DNA from: Pyrinomonadaceae bacterium
GTDB lineage: Bacteria; Acidobacteriota; Blastocatellia; Pyrinomonadales; Pyrinomonadaceae
DNA: 64,000 bases
Reading direction: 5' to 3'
NCBI GenBank assembly: GCA_014534425.1
Contig: JACVRN010000001.1
Span: 1 to 64,000 of the forward strand
Under the pieces are notes generated by a model. That model searched no databases. It saw nothing but the letters and a program-made list of their open reading frames with translations, and was not told where the DNA came from. Positions 16,508 to 25,438 of the stretch are shown here, piece by piece. Both the position numbers and the translations under genes were made by a program. Numbering within the stretch: position 1 is the stretch's first letter; every line of letters begins with the position of its first letter.

Positions 16508-17014
16508 ATGAAACTTCTTGCAGACATAGATGGCGAAAAGTACGAGCTTCGTATTCGTCTTGAACGGGAGCGAGTTTTCGCGGAGATTGACGGGCGAGCG
16601 GTCGAGGTGTACGTGCGCGAGTCGGAGGGCGGTGGCTATCTCTTAATCATAGACGGGCGCGTGTACGATTGCCGTGTGGGCTACAGCGCCGCTCAACCCG
16701 AACGCTCGGAGGTGCGCGTTCGCAATCGCGCCTACACCGTCACGCTCGCAGACCCCAAGCGCCTGCGCGCAAGCGCGAGCGCCGCCGCACACGACGACGG
16801 CTCGGCTCAAATCATAGCGCAGATGCCCGGCAAGGTCGTGCGCGTGCACGTCGAAGCCGGTGCCGAGGTAGAAGCCGGAGACGCCATTCTGGTAGTCGAA
16901 GCCATGAAGATGCAGAACGAGATGAAATCGCCCAAGGCTGGAACGGTCACAATCCTCAACGCAGTCGCGGGTGAAACCGTCAACGCGGGCGAAGTCCTCG
17001 CAGTCATAGAATAA
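16508..17014 (+). CDS. Biotin carboxyl carrier protein of an acyl-CoA carboxylase
   Basis: The C-terminal 75 residues are a biotinyl domain with the acceptor lysine in VVEAMKMQNEMKSP and a typical end (GETVNAGEVLAVIE). The N-terminal half, with short beta strands such as YLLIIDGRVYDCRVGY, resembles the domain that tethers the carrier in propionyl-CoA carboxylase alpha rather than the Ala/Pro-rich linker of AccB. With accC upstream this gives a complete alpha subunit in two pieces. A carboxyltransferase gene is not in the window. The ATG at 16508 has no clear ribosome site. Confidence 0.85.
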   Translation: MKLLADIDGEKYELRIRLERERVFAEIDGRAVEVYVRESEGGGYLLIIDGRVYDCRVGYSAAQPERSEVRVRNRAYTVTLADPKRLRASASAAAHDDGSAQIIAQMPGKVVRVHVEAGAEVEAGDAILVVEAMKMQNEMKSPKAGTVTILNAVAGETVNAGEVLAVIE

Positions 17015-17592
17015 TGAAAGACCACAAGCACCAGCATCCGGCCAACTCTATTGACGGGGGCCTGGCGCAGCCCGAGGAAGTAGTCATAGTCGAATACAAT
17101 CCTGCGTGGCCCGCCAGGTTTGAAGAAGAGAAGGCGCGCATACTCAATCTCATAGGCTCGTGGGTCGAGCGCGTTGAGCACATTGGCAGCACTTCCGTTC
17201 CCGGCCTTGGGGCGAAACCCATAATAGACATCATGATCGGCATACGCAGTCTCGCAGACGCTCCCGAATGCATACGCAGGCTGGAAACAATCGGCTATGA
17301 ATACATCTCGAAGCACGAAGCCATGCTGCCCGAGCGCCGCTATTTTCATAAAGTCACGACCTACAACACGCGCACGCATCACCTGCACATGGTAGAAACC
17401 ACGACCACGTTCTGGACGCGCCACCTGCTGTTTCGAGACTACTTGCGCTCGCATCCCGAAACGGCGCGAGACTATTATCGATTGAAGAAAGAACTGGCTG
17501 CACGCTTTCGCCAAGACCGCGACGCATACACGGACGCCAAGACTTCCTTCATAGAACAGGTCGTCGCTCAAGCAAGAAAAGAAGCGCTTTAA
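17014..17592 (+). CDS. GrpB family (UPF0157) protein
   Basis: A 192-residue member of the GrpB/UPF0157 family, which belongs to the nucleotidyltransferase fold. Diagnostic stretches are VEYNPAWPARFEEEKARI, VEHIGSTSVPGLGAKPIIDI and HLHMVE. In this family G-S-T-S-V-P-G-L forms the nucleotide-binding turn, but the biological substrate is not established. The start overlaps the stop of the biotin-carrier gene by one base, so translation may be coupled. Confidence 0.9.
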   Translation: MKDHKHQHPANSIDGGLAQPEEVVIVEYNPAWPARFEEEKARILNLIGSWVERVEHIGSTSVPGLGAKPIIDIMIGIRSLADAPECIRRLETIGYEYISKHEAMLPERRYFHKVTTYNTRTHHLHMVETTTTFWTRHLLFRDYLRSHPETARDYYRLKKELAARFRQDRDAYTDAKTSFIEQVVAQARKEAL

Positions 17593-17597
17593 ACTTT

Positions 17598-18347
17598 ATG
17601 TCTGATTCTCCTGGAACTTCTGACTATCGCTCGCCTGAAGGCTTGCGGATTCTTCTGTGGGATATTGACGGCACCCTGATGCGTTCGCACCGCAGGGACG
17701 CTTATAAGGATTACACAGTGCCCGTGCTGGAGAATGTTTTCGGGACGGCGGGGCGTCTTCGGGAGATGACTGTCTCTGGCATGACGGACTTGCAGATTAT
17801 CATGGAGGCTCTGCGCGACGAGGGTTTCACGCCTGAGCAGATACGCGAGCGTGTAGAGGATTTACGCACGCATTACATGACGGAGATGGAGCGGGCCACG
17901 CGTGAAGGCTCGCAAGGGTTTCATCTTCTGCCGGGCGTGCGCGATGTCTTGGAAGCTACGTCACAGCACCCGCGCTACCTGAACTCGCTGCTCACGGGCA
18001 ACATAGAGCCTGCGGCGCGGCTGAAGATGCAACTCGTGGGGCTGGCCGAATTCTTTCAACTGCCGGGCGCTTTCGGCGACGATTCCCACGACCGCAGAGA
18101 CCTGCCGCAGCTTGCGGTCGAGCGCATCAACCGCCATCTCAACCTAAGCCTTCCGCCGCAGCAGTTCATAGTCATAGGCGATACGCCCAACGACATTCTT
18201 TGCGCGCGTCACGGCCACATGCACGCCGTTGCGGTCAATACAGGCCGCATGTATTCGCGCGAAGACCTGCTGGCCCACACGCCCGATGCCTTCCTGCCCG
18301 ACCTGTCGGATGTCGAATTGGTTCTGAGGACGTTCGATAGTTTGTAA
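17598..18347 (+). CDS. HAD family phosphohydrolase
   Basis: A haloacid dehalogenase-like hydrolase of 249 residues. Motif I is LLWDIDGTLM (nucleophile Asp about residue 22), motif II is the LLTGN segment, and motif IV is VIGDTPNDILCARH. An alpha-helical cap lies between motifs I and II, as in phosphoglycolate phosphatase-like members. Substrate is not predictable. It follows the GrpB gene by five bases and is probably cotranscribed. Confidence 0.85.
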   Translation: MSDSPGTSDYRSPEGLRILLWDIDGTLMRSHRRDAYKDYTVPVLENVFGTAGRLREMTVSGMTDLQIIMEALRDEGFTPEQIRERVEDLRTHYMTEMERATREGSQGFHLLPGVRDVLEATSQHPRYLNSLLTGNIEPAARLKMQLVGLAEFFQLPGAFGDDSHDRRDLPQLAVERINRHLNLSLPPQQFIVIGDTPNDILCARHGHMHAVAVNTGRMYSREDLLAHTPDAFLPDLSDVELVLRTFDSL

Positions 18348-18353
18348 GAAGAA

Positions 18354-18433
18354 AATTAAAGGAATTGATTCATTGATTCATTTGTTCATTGAATCAATGA
18401 ACCGATGATTCAATGAATCAATCTCTCTTAATT
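18354..18433. repeat. TTGATTCATTGAATCAATG palindromic repeat
   Basis: A long imperfect palindrome built from GATTCATTGA units, between the HAD gene and cheW, which converge. The TAA stop codon of cheW (18428-18430) lies inside its right arm. Relatives lie at 22760 and 23835. It probably serves as a two-way terminator. Confidence 0.8.
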
Positions 18434-18949
18434 CTGTTTCTCGCCTTTTCGTCTTCTGGGTGAGCGCAGGCGTTTGAGGCGTAGGGTTTCGTCGGTGGTT
18501 AAAAGGCGTACGGCGTCCATGACCGGGACTAGGCGCTGGCCCCAGCGCAGGGCGCGGCTGACGTACTGCGCGTCCAGTTTGTCTCCGAGCGAGGCGACGC
18601 TTCCGACAGATGCCGCTTCAGCCGAATAGACCTCGCACACTTCGTCTACGAGCGCGCCTATGAAGCGCTCGCCGAGCCGTATAGCCAGAACGTGTCGCGG
18701 CCTTTGCGTGGCAGATAGCTCCGCGCGCAGTCTGAGGTCTACGACCGGCAGCATGATTCCGCGCACTTCGACTAGCCCCACAAGGAACTTCGGAGCGCGC
18801 GGCATCCTGACAGGCTCGGAGTAAGGCAGCACTTCGGCCACGTCCGCCACGTCGAAAGCGAAATATTCGTCTTCGAGCCGCACGACGACGAACTCCTCCT
18901 CCTCCTGCGCGTCCGCGACTTCCCTCTTTTTATCATGCGCGCTCTGCAT
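18428..18949 (-). CDS. cheW: CheW-like coupling protein
   Basis: A single CheW domain of 173 residues. It starts with an acidic leader and then VVVRLEDEYFAFDVADVAEV, followed by LVGLVEVRGIMLPVVDLRLR and FIGALVDEVCEV. CheW links chemoreceptors to the CheA kinase. No cheA or receptor gene is nearby, so it may serve a distant array. The gene starts eight bases after mutL and is probably in the same transcript. Confidence 0.9.
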   Translation of the reverse strand: MQSAHDKKREVADAQEEEEFVVVRLEDEYFAFDVADVAEVLPYSEPVRMPRAPKFLVGLVEVRGIMLPVVDLRLRAELSATQRPRHVLAIRLGERFIGALVDEVCEVYSAEAASVGSVASLGDKLDAQYVSRALRWGQRLVPVMDAVRLLTTDETLRLKRLRSPRRRKGEKQN

Positions 18950-18957
18950 CTCTTCTT

Positions 18958-20970
18958 TCAGGTGCGATGAAAACTCTTCTCTATGTCATGTGTCGCAAGT
19001 CGCAGTATAACGGGTCGCCCGCGCGGGCAGGTCGTTGGCGAAGAGGTCAGCAGGAGCCTGTCAACCAGCCAGCGCATCTTCTCCGGCGCAAGCACTGTGT
19101 TGTATTTGACTGCGGCGCGAGAAGCTAAGGTAGCCGCGATGCGCTCCGTTATGCTCTCACGCGTGAGCGTGCGTCTTTCGGCATCAATCGAATCCAGAAG
19201 CTCTGCCAGAAGAGAGCGCGCTTCGCCCGCAGGCAAGTCCGCAGGAACGGCGCGCACGGCCACAGTCCGACCAGAGAGACGCATCAAGCCGAAGCCGTAT
19301 GCTTCCAGGTCTTCGCTTATGATGTCGAAGGCTGCGGCCTGCGCGGGCGTCAGGTCAAAGGTTTCCGGCAACAGCAGGTTCTGCGATTCCAGCACGCGCC
19401 CCTGCTCGCGCGTGCGATACTGTTCGAAGAGAATGCGCTCGTGCGCCATGTGCTGGTCAATCAGCAGCAGCCCTTCGTCGTCGGTAGCGATGATGAAGCT
19501 CGCTTCCAGTTGCCCTAGCGGTCGAATGTTCGTAGCGACCGAAGCTGTGGGGACTTCGCGCACGATGCCCGATAAAGATGAAAGCGGCGGAAGCTCTGCT
19601 TCCATCTTCGCGGGCGCAGCTTCCTGTAAATTTTCAGTAGAGCTTGATGAAGAGCGCGCTTCCTGCATTCCCGCTTCCGAGCGCTGCTTGTAAGCTTTTT
19701 GCTCTGCGGCATTCGCTCCGCCCGTTTCAGCCGTACGCGCATGAGCGGCCATTGCCGTCCTCTCGTCGTCCTTTTCTTCTATTCGCGCCGCAGGGCCAAA
19801 CGTTATGCGGCTCTGCTGCGGAGGCGGCACAAGCTTAAGCGGCCTGGTGGAAGCATCCGGGCGCGCCTCATTTATCTCTTCCGATTTAACGGATGAGCTT
19901 ACAGGCCCTTCGCTTCTCTTGCTTCTGTCATTGGCGTCTGTCGCAGGCTCTTCATTCGGCTCGCTTGAGCGAACGAAGCCTGCGCTTGCGAGGGAGCGGC
20001 GCACGGCTTCGCGCACGCAGTCGGCCACGGCTGCGGCGCGGCGAAAGCGCACTTCCGTCTTGGCAGGGTGAACGTTAACGTCCACCTCTTCGAGCGGCAC
20101 GTCCAGAAACAGGAGCGCCGCCGGATAAACTCCCTGCGGCAGGATTGTGCGATAGCCTTCGGAGAGCGCACGCGCCATCAGAGCATCGCGCACGTAGCGA
20201 CCGTTGATGAAGAGATACTGAGCATCGCGGGAGGTGCGGCGCTCGCGCGGAGCAGAGATGTAGCCGTGCACGCGCGCCACCTGCGGGATACCGCCCTCAA
20301 CCTCCAAGAGATTTGCTATGAACCTCTCGCCGAAAATCTGAAAGGCGCGCTCGCGTAAATCTCGCGCGGGCGCAACCCTCAGAGTCTCGCGCCCGTTGTT
20401 CGTCAAGGTAAACGCAATCTCTGGATGAGCCAGAGCGTAGTGCGTCAAGAGGTTCGTCAGGTGAAAGCTTTCGGTAGCCTCCGAGCGCAGGAACTTTCTA
20501 CGAGCGGGGACGTTAAAGAAAAGGTCGCGCACGCTGATGGTTGTCCCTTTGGTGTGCGCTGCATCCTTCACGTCCCTTATGCGCCCGCCTTCAATCAGGA
20601 TGCGCGTGGCGGCCTGCGCTTCTTCCGTCTTCGTCAAAAGCTCTACGCGCGCGACCGATGCAATGGAAGCCAGAGCCTCGCCGCGAAAGCCGAGCGTCGC
20701 TATGGCAAAGAGGTCGTCTGCGCTAGAAATCTTTGACGTTGCATGACGCTCGAAGGCCAGTAACGCATCGTCGCGCGTCATGCCCTCGCCATCGTCCGAG
20801 ACGCGCAAGAGACGGCGGCCTCCGCCTTCAACGTCCACGATGATTCGCCGCGCGCCCGCGTCAATAGCATTCTCGACCAGTTCCTTAGCCACGGACGCGG
20901 GCCGCTCCACCACCTCGCCCGCAGCAATCTGGTTAATCAACTGATCCGAGAGAACGCGAATTTTTGACAT
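18958..20970 (-). CDS. mutL: DNA mismatch repair protein MutL
   Basis: MutL links mismatch recognition by MutS to strand removal. The 670-residue protein has the GHKL ATPase motifs LINQIAAGEVVERPASVAKE, DDGEGM, ATLGFRGEAL and TKGTTISVRDLFFNVPAR. A Ser/Glu-rich linker of about 120 residues follows. The C-terminal domain carries DQHMAHERILFEQ, which fits the endonuclease pattern DQH-x3-E-x4-E with Met in place of the usual Ala, and CPRGRP near the end. So this is probably a nicking-type MutL, as in bacteria without a MutH partner. Confidence 0.95.
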   Translation of the reverse strand: MSKIRVLSDQLINQIAAGEVVERPASVAKELVENAIDAGARRIIVDVEGGGRRLLRVSDDGEGMTRDDALLAFERHATSKISSADDLFAIATLGFRGEALASIASVARVELLTKTEEAQAATRILIEGGRIRDVKDAAHTKGTTISVRDLFFNVPARRKFLRSEATESFHLTNLLTHYALAHPEIAFTLTNNGRETLRVAPARDLRERAFQIFGERFIANLLEVEGGIPQVARVHGYISAPRERRTSRDAQYLFINGRYVRDALMARALSEGYRTILPQGVYPAALLFLDVPLEEVDVNVHPAKTEVRFRRAAAVADCVREAVRRSLASAGFVRSSEPNEEPATDANDRSKRSEGPVSSSVKSEEINEARPDASTRPLKLVPPPQQSRITFGPAARIEEKDDERTAMAAHARTAETGGANAAEQKAYKQRSEAGMQEARSSSSSTENLQEAAPAKMEAELPPLSSLSGIVREVPTASVATNIRPLGQLEASFIIATDDEGLLLIDQHMAHERILFEQYRTREQGRVLESQNLLLPETFDLTPAQAAAFDIISEDLEAYGFGLMRLSGRTVAVRAVPADLPAGEARSLLAELLDSIDAERRTLTRESITERIAATLASRAAVKYNTVLAPEKMRWLVDRLLLTSSPTTCPRGRPVILRLATHDIEKSFHRT

Positions 20971-20975
20971 GAGAA

Positions 20976-21060
20976 CAATCAGCCGTCAGCCATCAGCCGT
21001 CAGCCAATCAAGCTCTGTAAAGTTCAAAGCTGAACGCTGATTGCTGATAGCTGAATGCTT
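20976..21060. repeat. AGCCATCAGC-type repeat between bshC and mutL
   Basis: Tandem units of CAATCAGCCGTCAGCCATCA are followed by the reverse-complement set (AACGCTGATTGCTGATAGCT) after a short spacer. The bshC stop codon overlaps its right end. It is in the same family as 12583, 14801 and 63026. Confidence 0.8.
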
Positions 21061-22745
21061 CATAAGTAAACTACCTGATGATCGTGAGAGCCAAGGTTGA
21101 TGGCGTCGTAAATCCAGTTGATGCAGTAGCGGCCATGACGCGCGAGCAAGCTGGTGATGTTGATGTGCCGCTCCTGTAGAGTCTTGTGCGGGTAGAGTTG
21201 CGCGGCTGCGCGCTCAAGCTGGCGATGCGCGGCGCGGTCTCTGTTCATCTGCGCGCGATGAAAGCGCGTGCGAAGTCCCGTTAGCTGGTACTCTATCTTC
21301 CTTCTTCCCGTCTCAAGCGCATCGGCCAGCGTAGGGTCAACTCTCTGAAGCTGCTCTTTCAGCTTATCAAGCTCGCGCTCGACAGCGCCCTCGGCTTCGT
21401 CAAAGGTTTGCGCGGCTTCCGTTCCCAGATGCTCTTCGACTACACGGGCCAGCACGCTCTCCAGTCCTGCGAAGAAATCGCTCAGGCTCAAGTTGTAGCG
21501 CTCAAGCGAGCGAGCCGTGCGGTGCTCGACAATCGTCATGCTGGCGCGCGGCAGGATTGGAGTCTGCGGGCGATTGAGCACCCTGTAAACTTCCGTCGTC
21601 TGAGCGAAGTAGGCTATCTCGGCAGCGCCGCCCATGTAAACGACCGTTGGCAGCAGATAATCCTGAACCACTGCGCGCAAGGTCACGTTCGGGCTAAAGC
21701 GCGAAGGCTCGCTTTGCGCCATCTCTGCCAACTCTTCTAGGGAGTATTCGCTTTCGGTCTCTTTGGCTTTGTACGTGCCGCGCTCCGTGCGCGTGACGGC
21801 GTGGCGCGAGCCGTCTTCGGTGTGCAGGAAGAGCGGGAAAGAGTCTGCCGTAGCGACCACCTGCGCGTGATAGCCCGCTTCGACCAACTCGCGGCTGCGC
21901 GTCTCTACGGCGCTCGCAATCTCGGGCGCGCGGCGCGCTGCTTCCGCATAAAGCGGCGCGGCCAACTCTTTGAGCTTCGCGTCTTGCGGGTCAAGAAAGA
22001 CCAGGCCGTAATTCTTCATCAGGTGCGTCATCATGCGCGCGAAGGCTTCGCCGTAGCCGCGACCCGTAGCCCAGGAATCAATCAAAATATTTCTTAGCTC
22101 AGGCGTAAACTCCGTTTCAGGCAGAACCGTCATCAATCGCTCGACCGTCTCGTTGATTGATTCATCCAATCGAACGCTGCCGACGGGCGTGCCCTCTTTG
22201 TGCATGTGCGACGAGACTGTGACTTCTGAGAGGCGACAATCGCAGCCTATGAACTCGGCTGTGGCGACTTCCTCGAAGTCGTGGTCTTCGGTCGCAATCC
22301 AGAAGACGGGCACGGCCTTGGTTCCTCTATCCGCTAAACACTCTGCCAGCTTCACAGCCGACAGAGCCTTGTAGACGGTGTAGAGCGGGCCTGTGAAAAG
22401 CCCTGCCTGTTGACCCGTCACGACCGCGACCGCATCCTCTTCCCTGAGTCGTGCGATTGATTTGATGGTTTCGTCGCCCGCGCCCCAGTTTCTATTCAGA
22501 GCTTCGAGCGCGTCACAGAGAGCGGCGCGACTCGTCTTGTGCGCTGCAAGAACTTCGGGCGCGCGCCCAGAAACGTCCTGATGAAAGCCCACGGCTGAAG
22601 GATAAAAGCGCAGGAGTTCGGGCACGCCCCGCAGGTAATCCAGGAAAAGTTTCGTCTGGTGCGGGATGCGCTCAAAAGGCAGTGGCTCTATGCGTAGCGC
22701 TGCCTCTTCCGGTGTGCTGAAACATGCTGGTAATGTGCGGCTCAT
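21060..22745 (-). CDS. bshC: Bacillithiol biosynthesis cysteine-adding enzyme BshC
   Basis: BshC joins cysteine to glucosaminyl malate, the last step of bacillithiol synthesis. The 561-residue length fits the family. Diagnostic stretches are VVTGQQAGLFTGPLYTVYKA, PVFWIATEDHDFEEV, YMGGAAEIAYFAQ, and a coiled-coil region near 440-510 before LQERHINITSLLARHG. The ATG at 22745 has a CAGGAG site. No bshA or bshB is in the window, but a YpdA-like bacillithiol disulfide reductase gene lies 4 kb away. Confidence 0.93.
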   Translation of the reverse strand: MSRTLPACFSTPEEAALRIEPLPFERIPHQTKLFLDYLRGVPELLRFYPSAVGFHQDVSGRAPEVLAAHKTSRAALCDALEALNRNWGAGDETIKSIARLREEDAVAVVTGQQAGLFTGPLYTVYKALSAVKLAECLADRGTKAVPVFWIATEDHDFEEVATAEFIGCDCRLSEVTVSSHMHKEGTPVGSVRLDESINETVERLMTVLPETEFTPELRNILIDSWATGRGYGEAFARMMTHLMKNYGLVFLDPQDAKLKELAAPLYAEAARRAPEIASAVETRSRELVEAGYHAQVVATADSFPLFLHTEDGSRHAVTRTERGTYKAKETESEYSLEELAEMAQSEPSRFSPNVTLRAVVQDYLLPTVVYMGGAAEIAYFAQTTEVYRVLNRPQTPILPRASMTIVEHRTARSLERYNLSLSDFFAGLESVLARVVEEHLGTEAAQTFDEAEGAVERELDKLKEQLQRVDPTLADALETGRRKIEYQLTGLRTRFHRAQMNRDRAAHRQLERAAAQLYPHKTLQERHINITSLLARHGRYCINWIYDAINLGSHDHQVVYL

Positions 22746-22759
22746 TTCGCTCCTGCGAT

Positions 22760-22801
22760 AGAAATTGATTCAATGAATCAATGAACAGATGAAGCAATTT
22801 C
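22760..22801. repeat. Small GAAATTGATTCAATGAATC palindrome
   Basis: An imperfect inverted repeat starting GAAATTGATTC and ending GCAATTTC. It lies between bshC and the upstream aldolase gene, and the aldolase stop codon (22778-22780) lies within it. It shares the GATTCAATGAATCAATGAA core with the copies at 18354 and 23835. Confidence 0.65.
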
Positions 22802-23755
22802 TCTTGTCTCTTCATCAAACAACCCTGACTCTTTGAGAAGCCTTGCAATTTCCAGCCGCTCGCTCTCATTCGGCATGGAAAGAGGCGCACGCACGCGCCC
22901 GCCTTCAAGGCCAAGCTCCGACATTGCAGCCTTGATGCCGCCTATGCCATAGCGCCCCATCACTGCGCGCACAAGACGCGCAAGCTTTCTCTGCAACGCG
23001 TGGCCGCGCTCAAAATCTCCAGCATGAAACGCGGCGTGAACTTCCACGCAGGCGCGCGTGGCGAAGCAGCCCACGGCGAGGATTGCGCCGACCGCTCCGG
23101 CCCCAAGCGCAGCCATCAGAGCCGAGCCGTGTCCCGTCAGAACAGAGAAACCTTCGGGCACGAGTCGCAGCGCCTCGCCCAGAGCGACTATGTCGCCGGA
23201 ACTGTCCTTGATGCCCGCGATGTTCTCATGCTCGGCAAGCTCCGCGATTGTCTCAGGCGCGAGAGTCAGCCCCGTCAGTTGCGGTATGTTGTAAAGCAGC
23301 ACCGGCACGGGCGACGAGGATGCGACCTCTCGGTAATAATTCTTAATCGCGCCCTGCGTCATCTCCGAGCGATAGTAATTCGGAGTTATCAGAAGCACGG
23401 CATCCGCGCCCGCGTGCGCCCACCTTTTCACTTCTTCGATGGTCAGGCGAGTGCCCTGCTGCCCCGCGCCCGCTATGAGAGAAAGTGTCGCTGGCGTGTG
23501 TGAGCGCGCAGTTTCAATCACCGTCAGGCACTCGCGCTCCGTCAGGTGCACGCGCTCGCCCGTTGACCCAAGGGCCACGTAGCCGCTCACACCCAGGGCG
23601 TTCCACTTCTCAAGGTTTGAGCCGAGCGCTCGCGCATCGACCTCGCCACCTTCGTCAAACGGAGTTGTGCAGGGAATGAGAATGCCGCGCAGGCTTTCGC
23701 TCAGCGCGCGGCCTGAAGAGTTGTGCTGCCTGGATGTCTGATTTTGTTCTTTCAA
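22778..23755 (-). CDS. Dihydrodipicolinate synthase family aldolase
   Basis: A class I aldolase of the DapA/N-acetylneuraminate lyase superfamily, about 325 residues. The core starts RGILIPCTTPFDEGGEV. It contains the GSTGE loop, the proton-relay tyrosine in LLYNIPQLTG and the Schiff-base lysine in IAGIKDSSGD. The mix of residues recalls 4-hydroxy-2-oxoglutarate aldolase-type members as much as DapA, so the substrate is open. The frame extends to a TTG at 23794, but a promoter overlaps that codon, so the TTG at 23755 or a later codon is preferred. The start remains uncertain. Confidence 0.82.
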   Translation of the reverse strand: MKEQNQTSRQHNSSGRALSESLRGILIPCTTPFDEGGEVDARALGSNLEKWNALGVSGYVALGSTGERVHLTERECLTVIETARSHTPATLSLIAGAGQQGTRLTIEEVKRWAHAGADAVLLITPNYYRSEMTQGAIKNYYREVASSSPVPVLLYNIPQLTGLTLAPETIAELAEHENIAGIKDSSGDIVALGEALRLVPEGFSVLTGHGSALMAALGAGAVGAILAVGCFATRACVEVHAAFHAGDFERGHALQRKLARLVRAVMGRYGIGGIKAAMSELGLEGGRVRAPLSMPNESERLEIARLLKESGLFDEETREIASSVH

Positions 23756-23764
23756 GATTGAGGC

Positions 23765-23794
23765 ATTATAACGAGCGGCACGAAGAGAGCGCAA
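23765..23794 (-). promoter_or_regulatory. Probable sigma-70-type promoter for the aldolase gene
   Basis: On the minus strand TTGCGC (23794-23789) and TATAAT (23770-23765) are 18 bases apart. Transcription would begin near 23758, almost at the TTG codon at 23755. The transcript would therefore be leaderless or nearly so, or translation starts further in. Confidence 0.5.
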
Positions 23795-23834
23795 CGACGG
23801 CCCATGTGAGCGTGTTTAATTTGAGGAAGATTCA

Positions 23835-23923
23835 AACAGGATGGAAGAGATTGATTCATTTATTCATTGTTTCATTGAATCAATGAAACAATGAATAAAT
23901 GAATCAATCTCTTCCATCCTGTT
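23835..23923. repeat. Perfect 89-base inverted repeat
   Basis: The left arm starts AACAGGATGGAAGAGATTGA and continues through TTCATTTATTCATTGTTTCA to one central base at 23879. The right arm is its complete reverse complement. It combines the AACAGGATGG ends of one repeat family with the GATTCATT core of another. It lies between the aldolase gene and the membrane protein gene. Confidence 0.9.
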
Positions 23924-23938
23924 AATTTATTTCGCGGC

Positions 23939-25438
23939 TCAAGCGGCTCTTGTTTGCCCCTCGCCGCTCTTTTCTTCGACGTTCTTGGTGCCCGTCTGCT
24001 GGCGCAGTTTGTTCTTGAGGCCGAAGAGTGATTCGAGCGCGTCTTGCCAGAAGGGTGCGCCGACGCTCAAGAGCATGGTCATGATGAACCATCCTAGGAT
24101 CGCTCTCAGAGCGCGCCAGGCGCTGTCCCTATATTTCTTATGCACACGGATGTCGTCCCAGAAACCCGGCAGCTTTGCCGTTATCCAACCAGGCCCGTCA
24201 AGGCCGATTGAGGTTAAATAATCAACGTTGGCGTTGATGACTTCTTTGCCCTCTTTCCAGAAAGACTCAGGCGTCACCGTGGCGTTCTGCGCGGTCGAGG
24301 GCGTTGGCGTTGCAGTCGGCGTAGAACCCGGCGACGGAGCCGGTGCGGCAGGGTTTGTTACGGCTGTGGAGGCCGCAGGATTCGTGTTCGCAGCTCGCAG
24401 CCTCTCGACCTGTTGCAGGAAGGCGGCTCGTTTAGTCTCGCTCGAAGAGATGTCCCTGTAGATGTTGACGATGTTGGCGTTCATCATGATGACGACGAAC
24501 GCGCTGATGATAATCGTCCACGTCTTCATGCTGCGCGTGTAGCGCTCCTCGAAGCTCTGCATCACAGTGTCGTACCAGGTCTCGACGCTCGATTTAAGCT
24601 CGTGTATGTGCTTGAACCCAGCCAGGACGCTATCGACCCCGCTCAACAGCTTGATGGCAGCCTTGTCCATATTCTCCAGCGTCTGAGCTATCTCTGCTTT
24701 AACCGAAGGAGTGAGAGTGGTGTTCGCATTTACATCGGCCTTGATGACATCTATCCTTCCGGGCAAATCCTCAAGCAGCTTTCGCACTTCCTCAGGGTTT
24801 ATCTCTCTGAGTTTGGTTATGTCGTCGAGGATGACGCCGGAATCGCTGCTGGTGCCGCTCAGGAATTTGTCAACGTCTGTCAGAAACGGCGTCAGCACTT
24901 TCTCGATTCTCTCGAACTCGGGGCTGCTCAGTACGTTCTGATATTGAGTCTTAATCTCAGTGAGCACCTTGAGCAGATTGGTGACGTGGGCGCGCATCTC
25001 GCCAAACTTGCGCGCCGAGTCGGGGAACTGTTGCGCTATGATTCCAGCGACCGGCATGCGGCCCATAAACTTTAGCAGGTCGCTCTTAGAGATAGAGTCG
25101 AGCATCAGTTTGCCGCGCCCAGTCAAGCGACCGACCTTCTTAAATTCCGTCATCACCCCGTTGTAGAGGGCAGAGACCTGCGTGTCGCGGGTCGCAGGAT
25201 GATCACGGCCCGTCATGTAACGCAGGAGCGGGAGATGATCCATCCTCTTGTTCAGGCTTTCCATCACGTCCTTGTTCAGCGCGTAATGGTAAAGGTGCAC
25301 GAGCGACTGCTCTATCTGTAGTGACTTAATCTTGAAGATCTTTTTCAGCCATCCCTGCAAAGCCTGCACGAACAAGCTCAGAGCCAGAAGGACGACCACC
25401 ATCGCTATAACCTTGTCCAGAGCTTCTATGTTCAGCAT
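23939..25438 (-). CDS. Membrane protein of unknown function with a long coiled-coil centre
   Basis: A 499-residue protein with one helix at residues 8-30, a long, mostly helical hydrophilic region to about 300 (FGEMRAHVTNLLKVLTEIKT and similar), and a second helix at about 305-325 (WTIIISAFVVIMMNANIVNI). A Pro/Thr/Ala-rich linker (residues 365-395) follows, then a final helix near 450-470 with FWQDALESLFGLKNKLRQ at the end. I do not recognise the family. AGGAG precedes the ATG. It is a single gene with an upstream region shared with a PhzF gene. Confidence 0.8.
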   Translation of the reverse strand: MLNIEALDKVIAMVVVLLALSLFVQALQGWLKKIFKIKSLQIEQSLVHLYHYALNKDVMESLNKRMDHLPLLRYMTGRDHPATRDTQVSALYNGVMTEFKKVGRLTGRGKLMLDSISKSDLLKFMGRMPVAGIIAQQFPDSARKFGEMRAHVTNLLKVLTEIKTQYQNVLSSPEFERIEKVLTPFLTDVDKFLSGTSSDSGVILDDITKLREINPEEVRKLLEDLPGRIDVIKADVNANTTLTPSVKAEIAQTLENMDKAAIKLLSGVDSVLAGFKHIHELKSSVETWYDTVMQSFEERYTRSMKTWTIIISAFVVIMMNANIVNIYRDISSSETKRAAFLQQVERLRAANTNPAASTAVTNPAAPAPSPGSTPTATPTPSTAQNATVTPESFWKEGKEVINANVDYLTSIGLDGPGWITAKLPGFWDDIRVHKKYRDSAWRALRAILGWFIMTMLLSVGAPFWQDALESLFGLKNKLRQQTGTKNVEEKSGEGQTRAA

